The position numbers and the translations under genes are program-made. Of a DNA stretch of 64,000 bases, positions 55,490-64,000 are shown in pieces. Positions within the stretch are counted from its first letter, which is position 1. The number at the start of each line of letters is the position of its first letter. The DNA is from Crossaster papposus. Its lineage: Eukaryota > Echinodermata > Asteroidea > Velatida > Solasteridae. The notes beneath the pieces were generated by a model. It did not search any database. It worked only from the letters and a program-made list of their open reading frames with translations, and had not been told where the DNA came from. The stretch spans positions 124,001 to 188,000 of the forward strand of contig JBAIAA010000398.1 in the NCBI GenBank assembly GCA_037893245.1, given 5' to 3'.

Positions 55490-55990
55490 TTTTGGTATAA
55501 CTCAAGGTGAAAAACACAGACTACAAAAACAAAATCAAAAACCGTGCTGCTCGATTTATTTTCTCCGTCAAATGCTCCGTAGATGCCACTTTTCTTCTCA
55601 CAATCTTCACTGGTTATCTATCCAACAGCGTATATCAATCAAAGTTCTTCTGATGGTTTTCAAGTGCCTACATTGTATTTCTCCTCTTTACTTGTGTGAC
55701 TTACTCACTTTGTACCAACCAGGCAGGGCTGGACTAAAGATCTTCCAATGATAAACCTCTTACAGGTTCCTACAGGTTCAAAATCTCTTGGGGATAAATA
55801 TTTTTCAATAGTCGACCCTAAAGTATATTATGGAACACTATTCCCATCAACATCAGGAAAGCCTCCCCTCTCACCGTTTTCAAGAAACGCCTTAAAAGCT
55901 TGTTGTTCATGTCTTCATAGTCATTTCTTGACAGCATTTTGATAAATAAATAAACTTTTTAAATACATTTGTATTAATGTTATTATAGTT
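55490..55990 (+). mobile_element. 3' end of a CR1/Jockey-type LINE (fragment)
   Basis: Successive frames give NRAARLIFSVKCS, then LHWLSIQQRISIKVLLMVFK with CLHCISPLYLCDLL, then LQVPTGSKSLGDKYFSIVDP, together the C-terminal tail of a non-LTR reverse transcriptase with at least two frameshifts. It ends in TAAATAAATAAAC. A separate insertion, opposite in strand to the copy at 9858-10670 and of a different subfamily. Confidence 0.75.
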
Positions 55991-56149
55991 ATGGCCCACG
56001 TGTGACTTCCTTGAAAGATAAAACCTTTATTATTGGTAGATGTGAGTGAAAACTTCAACCTGTAGTATAGCCTAGTCTGGCGTGTTCTAGTAGGAGAATG
56101 TTACGCATCAGTCCTCCAATCAGATTGGTTAAATAGACCTTAGACCCAA

Positions 56150-56283
56150 TGACGTTATACTTTGTTTATATTTGTGTTTACTAAGCGCCAGCAGCCCTAC
56201 TTTGTCTGGCGTCCCGACTTCAACCCTATAGGAAAGCGTATGTGAACAAAGCCTTTACGTCATAATTATATAGTCTATTGGAG
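56150..56283. mobile_element. Possible small MITE
   Basis: TAAATAGACCTTAGACCCAA with TGACGTTATA at the left and inverted TACGTCATAATTATATAGTC with TATT at the right. TTTGTCTGGCGTCCCGACTT inside also occurs, diverged, near 15615. Confidence 0.45.
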
Positions 56284-56372
56284 TATGTTGCCAAATCTCG
56301 TTTTGTTGTTTTTGATTGTTGGATGATAATATCTAACCAAGTTCATCTTGTTTTTACGACCACTTTCTTTAA

Positions 56373-56764
56373 AGGTAGGATACACTGTTGATAGTTGCTG
56401 AAATTATCATGAATGGATGGATTTTTTTTTTTTAAGGGGGGGGGGGGGGTGTATTTTATAGTAAATATCGTTTAACTGACCTGTCGGTTTTACAATCATG
56501 GATGCTGAGAAAAGCAAGAAAAACGGCGTTTGTTTTTACCCGGGGTCGGGCAGTTGTTCTAATGTTGTTCTTGTTTTTTTCGCGATCGCCGTCTAGTGAT
56601 CGTGATTTAAAAAAATAAAAATGTTTTGGAATAATTACAGGATATCTAGCGCAATCATTTTGCTATCATGTCTACAATCATTATTTACTTTCAAATAAGT
56701 AAGATATTTTATAATAATTCGTTAGTAAAAAATGTCGATATCGGCAAAATGGTGCATCCTACAT
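56373..56764. mobile_element. TTAA-flanked MITE, family A (copy 5)
   Basis: AGGTAGGATACACTGTTGAT to AAAATGGTGCATCCTACAT with TTAA on both sides. It contains long T and G homopolymers near 56426. Orientation as copy 3. Confidence 0.85.
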
Positions 56765-56944
56765 TTAACACCTAATAAAAGATTTACAAATTACATGTAC
56801 TATCATACAATAATTCAGTTCTGGTAGAGTAAAATTTGTCCTGCCCTATCAATACCAGACGCAGACTAATTGCAAAAGGTTTTTATTCTGGCAGAATTAA
56901 AACCTTTAAATGAGATTTTATGCTTTGCATGGTGGAGACTAGAC

Positions 56945-57094
56945 TTAGAAAGATTTGCGGCAACATCATGTGAAAGGATCTCTTTTGGGAAGAGGTAGAG
57001 TGGTTCTGATAAGAACCGGTTATAAGAACCACCCTACGGTCCCTACCTCTTCTCAAAGGAGATCCTTTTACATGCATGCCGCAAATCTTTCTAA
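56945..57094. repeat. 150-nt hairpin
   Basis: TTAGAAAGATTTGCGGCAAC ... AAGAGGTAG pairs over about 55-60 bases with CTACCTCTTCTCAAAGGAGA ... GCCGCAAATCTTTCTAA. The short loop region holds a second inverted pair, GGTTCTGATAAGAACC / GGTTATAAGAACC. A short MITE or structured locus. Confidence 0.7.
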
Positions 57095-57809
57095 ACCTTT
57101 TTAAAGCCGATTTTTGTCTTTGCACCACGGTACGCATTAATAGCGCTATTGTGTTACTGGACACGCCTCGATTTGTCTTGATATATGGGCTGCAAGCTTT
57201 TAATATACGGCTCGGTACGATGGCAAACATTTTCCACATTCCCACCGGAGATTGCCAAATACTCTGCGGGTTTACAGCATTTTAATCTTCCACCCTCGTG
57301 CACTCTTTAAGCACTTCCTTCTAGTGATCCGACGAGAGAATTGTGTTCTCGTGTTTGCTTCGATTCTGATTCCGCAGCTTCACTACCCCGTTATCTTCGT
57401 CTTTATTGCATCTTCTCCCCACGGAATTGCATAAACACTTTGACAAATGTCCCCTGGCTGTGGTTCTAATTGACGGAATATCTCTCAGTCGTGTGACGTG
57501 TGTTTACACGTACATCTACAGTTCCTTCCCCTCATACTTATGAAAAACCAAAAGTTATTTACCAAAACCTAATTTAGTTACTTGGGCAATATGAAAATAG
57601 AATCCACTTTTGCATAATTGGCGATTTTGTAGTTACTGGCACCTTTTTGGTTTTAGTCAAATAAAAGTCAAGGATTTTTGTCATTTCAAAATTCCCCTTT
57701 TTACCTAAAGACTTGTCAAAGCAAATCCTGAAAAAGGTGTAGGCCTATGCCTGCATGTCCCCAGGCAGAACGTCGATTTATAAGTCAAGAATGTCCGCTC
57801 TTTATAATG

Positions 57810-58948
57810 GCCCTGTCACACCAGACCATTTTAGGTCAACGCGTGAGTAACGTGTCGTAATTTTGGCAACACGCTGGCAAACGCTGACCAACGCTAGGCC
57901 AGCGTTAGCAACATGCTGAGCGAGTTACTCACGCGCTTGGACATGCTGTCACACGCTGAGGAAAACATATTTGTTTCAACATACATACAATTTCCAGCGT
58001 TTGCCAGCGTGTGACTGCACACACTGGCGGAGCGTTGGAGGTTTGTTACTCACGCGTCGAACATGCTAGACGATCGTTATCAACCCGCGACTCACACGCT
58101 GGCCACACGCTGGTTATGGCCCTGTCACCTCCATAACGTTTGAGGCCAATGCATGAGTAGCGTGTTAAAAATAGTTGATACGCTGGCAATCGCTGAACTT
58201 TCACAGAAAAAGTCAAGTGGAACCGTGATTTCAGCGTGTTCATACAGGTTGATAACGGGTTCATAGCGTATGCCAGTGCGTGAGTATCGTGCGAGGAACG
58301 CGCTCAGCGTGTGAGGAACGTATCACTGATTTATAGTAAAAACACGACAGCGGGTCGCCAGCGTGTGAGTAGTGGGTTGGTAACGATCGTCTAGCGCGTT
58401 CGGCGCGTGAGTAACGACCATCCTGTGCGCCGCCAGCATGTGCAGTCACACGCTGGCAAACGCTGAAAATATTAGATATGTTGAAAAATGTATTTTTGCC
58501 TCAGCGTGTGACAGCGTGTTCCAGCGTGTGGGTAACGCGCTTAGCGTGTTGCGAACGCTGGCCTAGCGTTGGTCAACGTTTACCCGCGTGTTACCGAAAT
58601 TACAACACGTTTGCCTAAAACGTTATGGTGTGACAGGGCCATTAGTGTAGTAGCGCGTCGGCTTTTTATACAACTATTCATGTGGTCGTTGCAGTACGCT
58701 GGTGCGCGTTGGAACGCGCTACTCACGCGCTGGGCAGTCGTTCATCAGTCGTCGAGCGCGTTACTAACGCGTTACTCACGCGCTGGCGAACGCTATGAAC
58801 CCATTAACAACGCGTTATGGACACGCTGAAATCACGGTTCCACTTGACTTTTTCTGTGGAAGTTCAGCGTTTGCCAGCGTAAAAACTATTGTTAACGCGC
58901 TATACTCACGCGTTGGCCTAAAACCTTCTGGTGTGACAGGGCCATTAA
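57810..58948. mobile_element. Interleaved foldback element, four arms
   Basis: Four boundaries carry the same terminal motif: TAATGGCCCTGTCACACC at 57810, TATGGCCCTGTCACCTCC at 58115, and inverted GTGTGACAGGGCCATTA near 58627 and 58948. Arm 57810-58113 pairs with 58330-58627; arm 58115-58330 pairs with about 58700-58948. The order is therefore A, B, A', B', not a simple hairpin. The interior is crowded with ACGCTGG, GCGTGTGAGTAACG and CGCGTTACTCACGCG words. Open frames here are by-products. Confidence 0.75.
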
Positions 58949-58959
58949 ATAAGAAAATG

Positions 58960-59573
58960 CCGTTGATACCTCCACAACGCTTGCGGGCACCTGCACAGCG
59001 CGTGCGGGTCGCCCGGTTGAGGGAGACGTTGGCGTTTGCACGCTACCGCTACAACCTGGTTCTTGTTGCATTGGTGCCGCAGAAGAAGATGGTGTGTAGA
59101 TGTAGATGAGCCGCTTTTTTTACCCTGCGAGCCCCGGCAGATGCATGACCGATTTCAGGCTGGGCGCCGGCAGGGCGCCGTCCGGTCCCCGGCCGATTTC
59201 CGGCCAGGCACCGCCAAGTCGGCCGGACGCCTGGCGGGACCCGGCCGGCGTGTGGGCGGCGCCTGGCCGATATATTGATTGTCTGGGTTGTCCAAAATTT
59301 GGCTCGGCGCCCGCCCGACGTGTGCGATGCCCTGCCGGACATCGGCTAGGCATCGACAGATTTATTGGCGATCAGTTTGCGATGCGAAACGCCGCACCAG
59401 GTTTTAAGTCCGAGTTAAAAGTAACTCGATGCCCGCCCGATGCCCAAAAATGACCCGGCAGCCGCAAGGAGTCCCGTGGGGCCCCGGCCGAAAATGCCTA
59501 GAAATCCGCCGCAAACTAATCGCAAACCCATCGCAAGCCAATTGTGACTGGGGTATTAGCGCCAATTTTTGGC
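58960..59573. other. GC-rich block of unknown origin
   Basis: About 600 bp that is strikingly GC-rich in an AT-rich window, especially 59110-59350 with GGCCGG, GCGCCGG and CCCGGCCG words. Overlapping open frames exist on both strands, as expected from GC-rich DNA; none shows a domain. It directly abuts the left arm of the element beginning at 59574. Confidence 0.5.
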
Positions 59574-59910
59574 AAAATCGTGACCCGCCGGATTAAAGCA
59601 CCAAACTTGGCACACTTGTTCTATAGGACCCACTGAACAATTCTAGAGGGGGGTGCCCGGCTTAGGTGACCTAGGTCAAGGTCAGGCCGAGGTCAAAGGT
59701 CACGCGTTAAATAATATTTTATAAATTCAGATAAGATTGCAAATAAAGGCTGCCAAGCTAGATTTGAAGGCACTAAATTGTTTGCACGTGTTCTATAAGA
59801 CCAACATAATCACCCTAGAGGGGGTGTACAGTTTTGGTGACCTAGGTCAAGGTCAGGTCAAAGTTCATATGACATATATTACTGAAGAAATTACTGTAGA
59901 AATGCAGATA
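59574..59910. repeat. Left inverted arm, two sub-repeats
   Basis: Each unit has a GGCACACTTGTTCTATAGGA-like part, a run TGACCTAGGTCAAGGTCAG and then a spacing-1 direct repeat: AGGTCAAAGGTCA at 59690-59702 and AGGTCAAAGTTCA at 59845-59857, ending with GCAGATATGATTGCAAAT. Confidence 0.85.
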
Positions 59911-59986
59911 TGATTGCAAATCAAAGTTTTTGTGCATACCACCTCTAACCAAAAGTGAGACTGAAAGTGCCAATTATACTTGTAGA

Positions 59987-61795
59987 ATGGCAGGGAGAGT
60001 CAGACCTATAAGCTCACACCCGTTCAAACTACCTTCAACTTGGACTCCCCAACCTACCTTCAATCTAAACCTAGAGTCATATATTGAAGGCACTCTGGAG
60101 GAACTGTCCAGACTGAAAATTCAAAATGTCAAACTAAATATAACAAAAGCAGAACGTGTTGCGCTTTCTGGCCTTAAGAAAAGACAGGATATTATCATCA
60201 AACAATTCGATAAAGGCCGCGGTGTGTGCGTCCTTAACAAACAAGACTACATACGTGAAGGGACACGACAATTAACAGGCCCCCACTATGAAGAAATTAA
60301 CAGGGACTTGACCGATGAAACCGCGAAATTAGTCTCTCAAGCCATACGCCAACTCTACGTGGACGGACTCATATCGAAAGACATATCGGAGTTTCTTAAC
60401 CCCCGCAACCACGACATTAAAACACCTTGCCTTTACCTCCTACCGAAAGTTCACAAAAAAGTACCAGAAGGAACACGGTTCGTGGGAAGGCCAATCATTA
60501 GTGGTTGCGGAGGACCGACTCAATCCATATCCAAATACATAGACTATTTCTTGCTCCCAATTGTCAAACAGCAAAGCACATACACACGCGATTCTGGGCA
60601 TGTGCTTGAAAAACTAAATAACCTGACATTGGAGCAAGATAACTTATTGATAACACTGGATATAGTATCCATGTACACTAACTGCCCACAAGATGAGGCA
60701 ATTGAATCAGTTTGTGACGCACTTGCAATGGCCGATGACAGACTATACGCAATACCCAAGCCCACGACAGACTACGCGCGACGTCTCCTTGAACTCATTA
60801 TGCGTCGAAACACGTTTGAATTTAATGGCAAGTTTTTCAGACAAAAAATTTGCGTGGCCATGGGCAGCGAATGCAGTCCGGAGATTTGTGACATAACTCT
60901 ATTCAAATACGAACAAGACAAAATCCTCCCTCACAATCCCTCAATTGTGAGCTACATGAGATATAGAGACGATGTTCTTATAATCTTTAACGGAAATGAA
61001 AAGCAGGCTGCTGACCTAGTGCAATCACTTAATAAAATTCACCCTACGCTGAAGTTCACGTCTGAGATCTCGCACCGCCAAGTCACTTTTCTCGACCTTA
61101 TTATCTACAAAGGCGAACGATTCATACATGAAGGGATATTGGATACTCGAGTCGCTACCAAAAAAACTGATACATTTCAGTACCTAGCTCGAGATTCAGC
61201 ACACCCTAAGTCGGTATTTGGCGGATTAATCAAGGGCGAAGTGACCAGATACAAACGTATATGTACCCTTTCAAAAGACTTTGAGGAGAGGGTTGGATTC
61301 TTCAAAGACAAACTTCAAAAGCGCGGATACACAAACGAAGACCTAGCTCTCCTTTCTCAAAGGGGAAAGACTCCCGCGGACCCTAACCGTGAAAAAAACA
61401 AAAACAATATCCCACTGGTGTTCGTCCTACCATACTACCCACATGTTGCGCACCCAGCCCTGAAACGGGCTATCCTCAAACACTGGCCCTTGATTAGCGA
61501 AAACGAATATCTGAATAGGCTATTTGATACCCAACCCATCCTGGCATACAAACGGCACAAAAACATAAAAGATGAACTTGTTCGATCTAGGACTAAAGCG
61601 TCTCCACAATCCAACCAAGAGGAACAAAATCTTGATGAGGAGAATCTTCAAATTCTATTGGAACTATTGAAAGAACAAAACAATGATCAAAGAAATGGAT
61701 CTCAAGACAAAAACAAAATAAATAAGTCAAACCCCACCAACCCCCCCCCCTCCCCCCCCCCCCCCCCCCTCTTGTCCTTGCCATGCGTCATATAA
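59987..61795 (+). CDS. Penelope-like reverse transcriptase ORF, GIY-YIG domain not seen
   Basis: 602 residues from the first ATG; the frame extends 57 bases further upstream without an ATG. It would copy element RNA into DNA. Seen: KGRGVCVLNKQDYI near 75-88, LPKVHKKVPEGTRFVGRPII, motif A TLDIVSMYTN (Asp225), motif B VAMGSECSPEICD, motif C YRDD (326-329, where YxDD is usual), then VTFLDLIIYKG and a Penelope-type tail (HPKSVFGGLIKGEVTRYKRI, PLVFVLPYYPHVAHPALKRA, HWPLISENEYLNRLF, LAYKRHKNIKDELVRSR). The tail in related elements leads into a Cys-rich linker and GIY-YIG endonuclease; here it gives way to Gln/Asn-rich and Pro-rich residues coded by a poly-C tract, then a stop. No internal stop, so a relatively young or selected copy. 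A DIRS-type identity is less likely because no tyrosine recombinase or RNase H is seen. Confidence 0.85.
   Translation: MAGRVRPISSHPFKLPSTWTPQPTFNLNLESYIEGTLEELSRLKIQNVKLNITKAERVALSGLKKRQDIIIKQFDKGRGVCVLNKQDYIREGTRQLTGPHYEEINRDLTDETAKLVSQAIRQLYVDGLISKDISEFLNPRNHDIKTPCLYLLPKVHKKVPEGTRFVGRPIISGCGGPTQSISKYIDYFLLPIVKQQSTYTRDSGHVLEKLNNLTLEQDNLLITLDIVSMYTNCPQDEAIESVCDALAMADDRLYAIPKPTTDYARRLLELIMRRNTFEFNGKFFRQKICVAMGSECSPEICDITLFKYEQDKILPHNPSIVSYMRYRDDVLIIFNGNEKQAADLVQSLNKIHPTLKFTSEISHRQVTFLDLIIYKGERFIHEGILDTRVATKKTDTFQYLARDSAHPKSVFGGLIKGEVTRYKRICTLSKDFEERVGFFKDKLQKRGYTNEDLALLSQRGKTPADPNREKNKNNIPLVFVLPYYPHVAHPALKRAILKHWPLISENEYLNRLFDTQPILAYKRHKNIKDELVRSRTKASPQSNQEEQNLDEENLQILLELLKEQNNDQRNGSQDKNKINKSNPTNPPPSPPPPPLLSLPCVI
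61737..61772. repeat. Poly-C tract ending the RT ORF
   Basis: CCAACCCCCCCCCCTCC and further C runs code the Pro-rich end of the RT frame. Length variation here could shift the frame, so the natural C-terminus is uncertain. Confidence 0.8.
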
Positions 61796-62189
61796 ACCGA
61801 CACACAAATAAAAACAAGGAAAGCAAAATGAACTATATAAGAGGTTGACTGATGAAGTGCATGATATAGCACAGAAAATATGCCCTGCTCCCCTTCCAAA
61901 AAAGGAAAAAAAAGAGGGGACGGCATATTATCACCGGTAAAAATCAATCACTGTGTGAACCAAAAACAAAGGGACCACTGTGGCAATACACAAACCAGTC
62001 ATCGCGTCGCCAAAACCAGAGACAGTGTTTGAAACTCCCGCGTTTAGGGAATGTCTAACCCAATTGGCCTGCAGACGTTTGATGTATTTGCCCGTCCACG
62101 AACTCCAACTACGGACTGTCATCTAGCAGAGATAAGGTGGCTAAAACTTACCCCCAGATGCGTGTCTTACGAAAAAAAAAGGAAAAAAA

Positions 62190-62710
62190 GAGTTAAAAAT
62201 CACGCTCTGGAGAGAACAGTCAAACAGCCACTTTCTAGCATACCCACTAGTTAACGTACAATTACAGATTTATCTTCGGCAGAACAGTCACAAATACAAT
62301 CCATATGATACTTGTCAGCAGAACCTATTCCGCGTCTCAAAAAAATAACGAAAAGCACGGATGGGTTCTGTTGAAACTTGTACACGAAACACCCCCTCCC
62401 CCCCCCCCCCCCCCATTCCTACAGACTGCAATCTCCCATGACTTAACTGACCTCCCATGGAGCGTATATCACTGGGAAAAAAACTTAAATTATGAATTAC
62501 GCTCTGGGCGGGATAGTTACGCAACCACACTGCTGGCATACCAGCACACAATAAATCATGCAGATTTATCTCTGTAGACCAGCCACTACCTAAAATCCAA
62601 TGATACCTTACGCAGCAGAACTGCTTCAGCATCTCCAAAAAAAATAACGAAAACGATGAGAAAAAGTTCTGACTTGTGAAAACTCCCATAAAACACCCTC
62701 TCCTTCCCAC
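62190..62710. repeat. Diverged tandem duplication in the element's 3' part
   Basis: Two blocks of about 310 bp: TCACGCTCTGGAGAGAACAG ... CAGATTTATCTTCGGCAGAA and TTACGCTCTGGGCGGGATAG ... CAGATTTATCTCTGTAGACC, each followed by CTCAAAAAAATAACGAAAA-like and CACCCTCTC/CCCCCTCC sequence. A 25-base C-rich run lies at 62391-62414. Confidence 0.7.
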
Positions 62711-63109
62711 ATAGAATGAGTTCTGATTCACTGCAGCTAACTCTGGAATTGATAAAAAAAAACACAAAAAGATTAACTGATCATTCCTTGAAGTATGCCT
62801 GCATAAACCGGTTTCTCTGTGCTATACCTTCTTGCAAAAGCACTCCATTAGAATTTAAAAACCTAATAGCCTCACAGAAAAAGAAAGAAAATTCCACAAA
62901 ACCCAGTATTACACGTCCTTCACGTTAATGTCCTTCCCAGGTGACCGAGAATCGCTCTAAAAATTAAAAAACCTTGAGTGACATGTATGATTACGCTGCT
63001 TTCCAATAAACACAAATATATGGCCGCCATCTTGGATTTATTCAAATAAACATTTGAAATTTTGATTTAAATTGTTAAGTAGCTTAATTTGTAAGAATCT
63101 CCATGTTTG

Positions 63110-63814
63110 TGGAACCTTTGATTTTTTTCACTTAACCAATCATATCTGCATTTATACAGTTTTATATGCCATGTGACCTTTGACCTCGGCCTGACCTTGA
63201 CCTAGGTCACCCAAATCGGGACCCCATCAAGAATAGTCCTTTAGGTCCTTGAAAACAAGTATAAGATTTAAAGCCTATCTTAATTGTCAATCTTGATTTG
63301 CAATCATAGATCTGCATTTATGCAGTATTATATGCCTTGTGAACTTTGACCTCAGCCTGACCTTGATAAAGGTCATCCCAACCGGACACCCCTTCTACAA
63401 TGGTTCTATTGGCCCTATAGAGCAACTTTACACAATTAAGTGTCTAAAATATTGCTTGTCAACCTTGATTTGCAATCATAATGTGCATTTAAACAGCATT
63501 ATTATATGCCACGTGACCTTTGACCTCAGGCTGACCATTACCTAGGTCACCTAAGCCGGGCATCCCTTCTACAATGGTTCTGTTGGTCCTATAGAACAAC
63601 TCTACACAAGTTAGTGTCTAAAAAATTGCTTCTCAACCTTGATTTGCCATCAATATCCGCATTCAAACATAATTACATGCCACGTGACCTTTGACCTCAT
63701 GCTGACCTTGACCTAGGTCACCTAAGCCGGGCACCCCCCTCTAGAATTGTTCAGTGGGTCCTATAGAACAAGTGTGCCAAGTTTGGTGCTTTAATCCGGC
63801 GGGTCACGATTTTT
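63110..63814. repeat. Right inverted arm, four sub-repeats
   Basis: Inverted relative to the left arm. Spacing-1 direct repeats, written on the plus strand: TGACCTTTGACCT at 63174-63186, TGAACTTTGACCT at 63340-63352, TGACCTTTGACCT at 63514-63526 and 63685-63697. Each is followed by a CTGACCTTGACCTAGGTCA variant. The two outermost are directly overlapped by a CACGTG E-box-type palindrome. Confidence 0.85.
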
Positions 63815-64000
63815 TCACTAAGCCACCGGACTAATTCGCCCAACCTGAATTTCACAGTGTATACAACATAGTGTGTTGTACATGTGAAAGATATAGAGAC
63901 CACACGCGCTGATAATAATTGTTAGCAAAATTCAAAAGAACTCTGAAGCTACTGACTTCTGCCAATTCGTCATTGGTTTCAACTTGACTTAGCTAGGAAG
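63815..64000. other. Flank of the inverted-arm element
   Basis: 186 bp of unique-looking sequence with no supported feature. Confidence 0.5.

Larger units (their letters stand above)
59574..63814. mobile_element. Penelope-like retroelement enclosed by long inverted arms
   Basis: A 4.24-kb unit. Its outer 120 bp (AAAATCGTGACCCGCCGGAT at the left; inverted ATCCGGCGGGTCACGATTTT at the right) are nearly perfect inverted repeats. The left arm (59574-59910) has two, and the right arm (63110-63814) four, diverged sub-repeats. Between them lie a reverse transcriptase ORF on the plus strand (59987-61795) and 1.3 kb of non-coding DNA with poly-C tracts and a diverged duplication of about 310 bp (62190 and 62501). 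Penelope elements are known to have terminal repeats in direct or inverted orientation; whether these arms belong to the retroelement or to a host element is open. Confidence 0.7.

Noticed and set aside
58569-59453. Several overlapping open frames, including Arg/Pro-rich ones and a CRRRRWCVDVDE peptide recalling PIF/Harbinger transposase N-termini.
   Set aside because: Frames overlap on both strands in foldback or GC-rich DNA, and the Harbinger likeness is only a few residues with no catalytic domain nearby.

Overview
The window is eukaryotic DNA from an animal genome, most likely a marine invertebrate. It holds two recognisable host genes: an intron-poor RBM15/Spenito-type gene and a nine-exon p38-activated kinase gene of the MK2/MK3 type with GT-AG introns. 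The rest is AT-rich DNA packed with short inverted-repeat transposons (MITEs), SINE and LINE fragments, minisatellites and TACATG-type palindromes. I cannot name the species. The mix would fit an echinoderm, amphioxus or similar animal, but this is inference.

Layout. 1-7.0 kb: non-coding, with five small elements, then the 3' flank of the RBM15 gene. 7.0-9.5 kb (minus strand): RBM15-like protein with three RRMs and a SPOC domain, preceded by a 10-codon upstream ORF. 9.7-17.4 kb: LINE fragment, SINE, a hAT-type foldback with an 8-bp target duplication, and a TTAA-flanked MITE. 17.4-35.7 kb (plus strand): the kinase gene, reconstructed from splice signals and reading phase as a 391-residue protein. 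Its introns carry most of the remarkable structure. 36-57 kb: gene-poor, with many MITEs, two fold-back hairpins, duplicated non-coding blocks and a weak candidate first exon near 48.8-49.0 kb. 57.8-58.9 kb: an interleaved foldback. 59.57-63.81 kb: a Penelope-like reverse transcriptase ORF enclosed by long inverted arms.

The strongest observation is in the kinase gene. Two separate tandem arrays (185 bp, 4 copies, after exon 2; 155 bp, about 26 copies, after exon 5) each have a unit made of the 3' end of a coding exon, its 5' splice site and the start of the intron. In the larger array, which re-copies the activation-loop codons, the only exonic differences I could see between copies are synonymous third-position changes. 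The second notable object is the reverse transcriptase element. Its inverted arms are built from diverged units of roughly 140-180 bp, six in all, and each holds a direct repeat of AGGTCA-type half-sites spaced by one base, the DR1 pattern bound by RXR/HNF4-type nuclear receptors.

The two host genes have no evident functional link beyond adjacency. Most intergenic and intronic sequence is explained by about a dozen repeat families. Several can be assigned from target-site duplications read directly: TTAA for the family at 901, 20771, 31718 and 56373; TA for the family at 547, 23382, 26509 and 35900; 8 bp for elements at 12266, 22282 and 47332; 9 bp for 24654.
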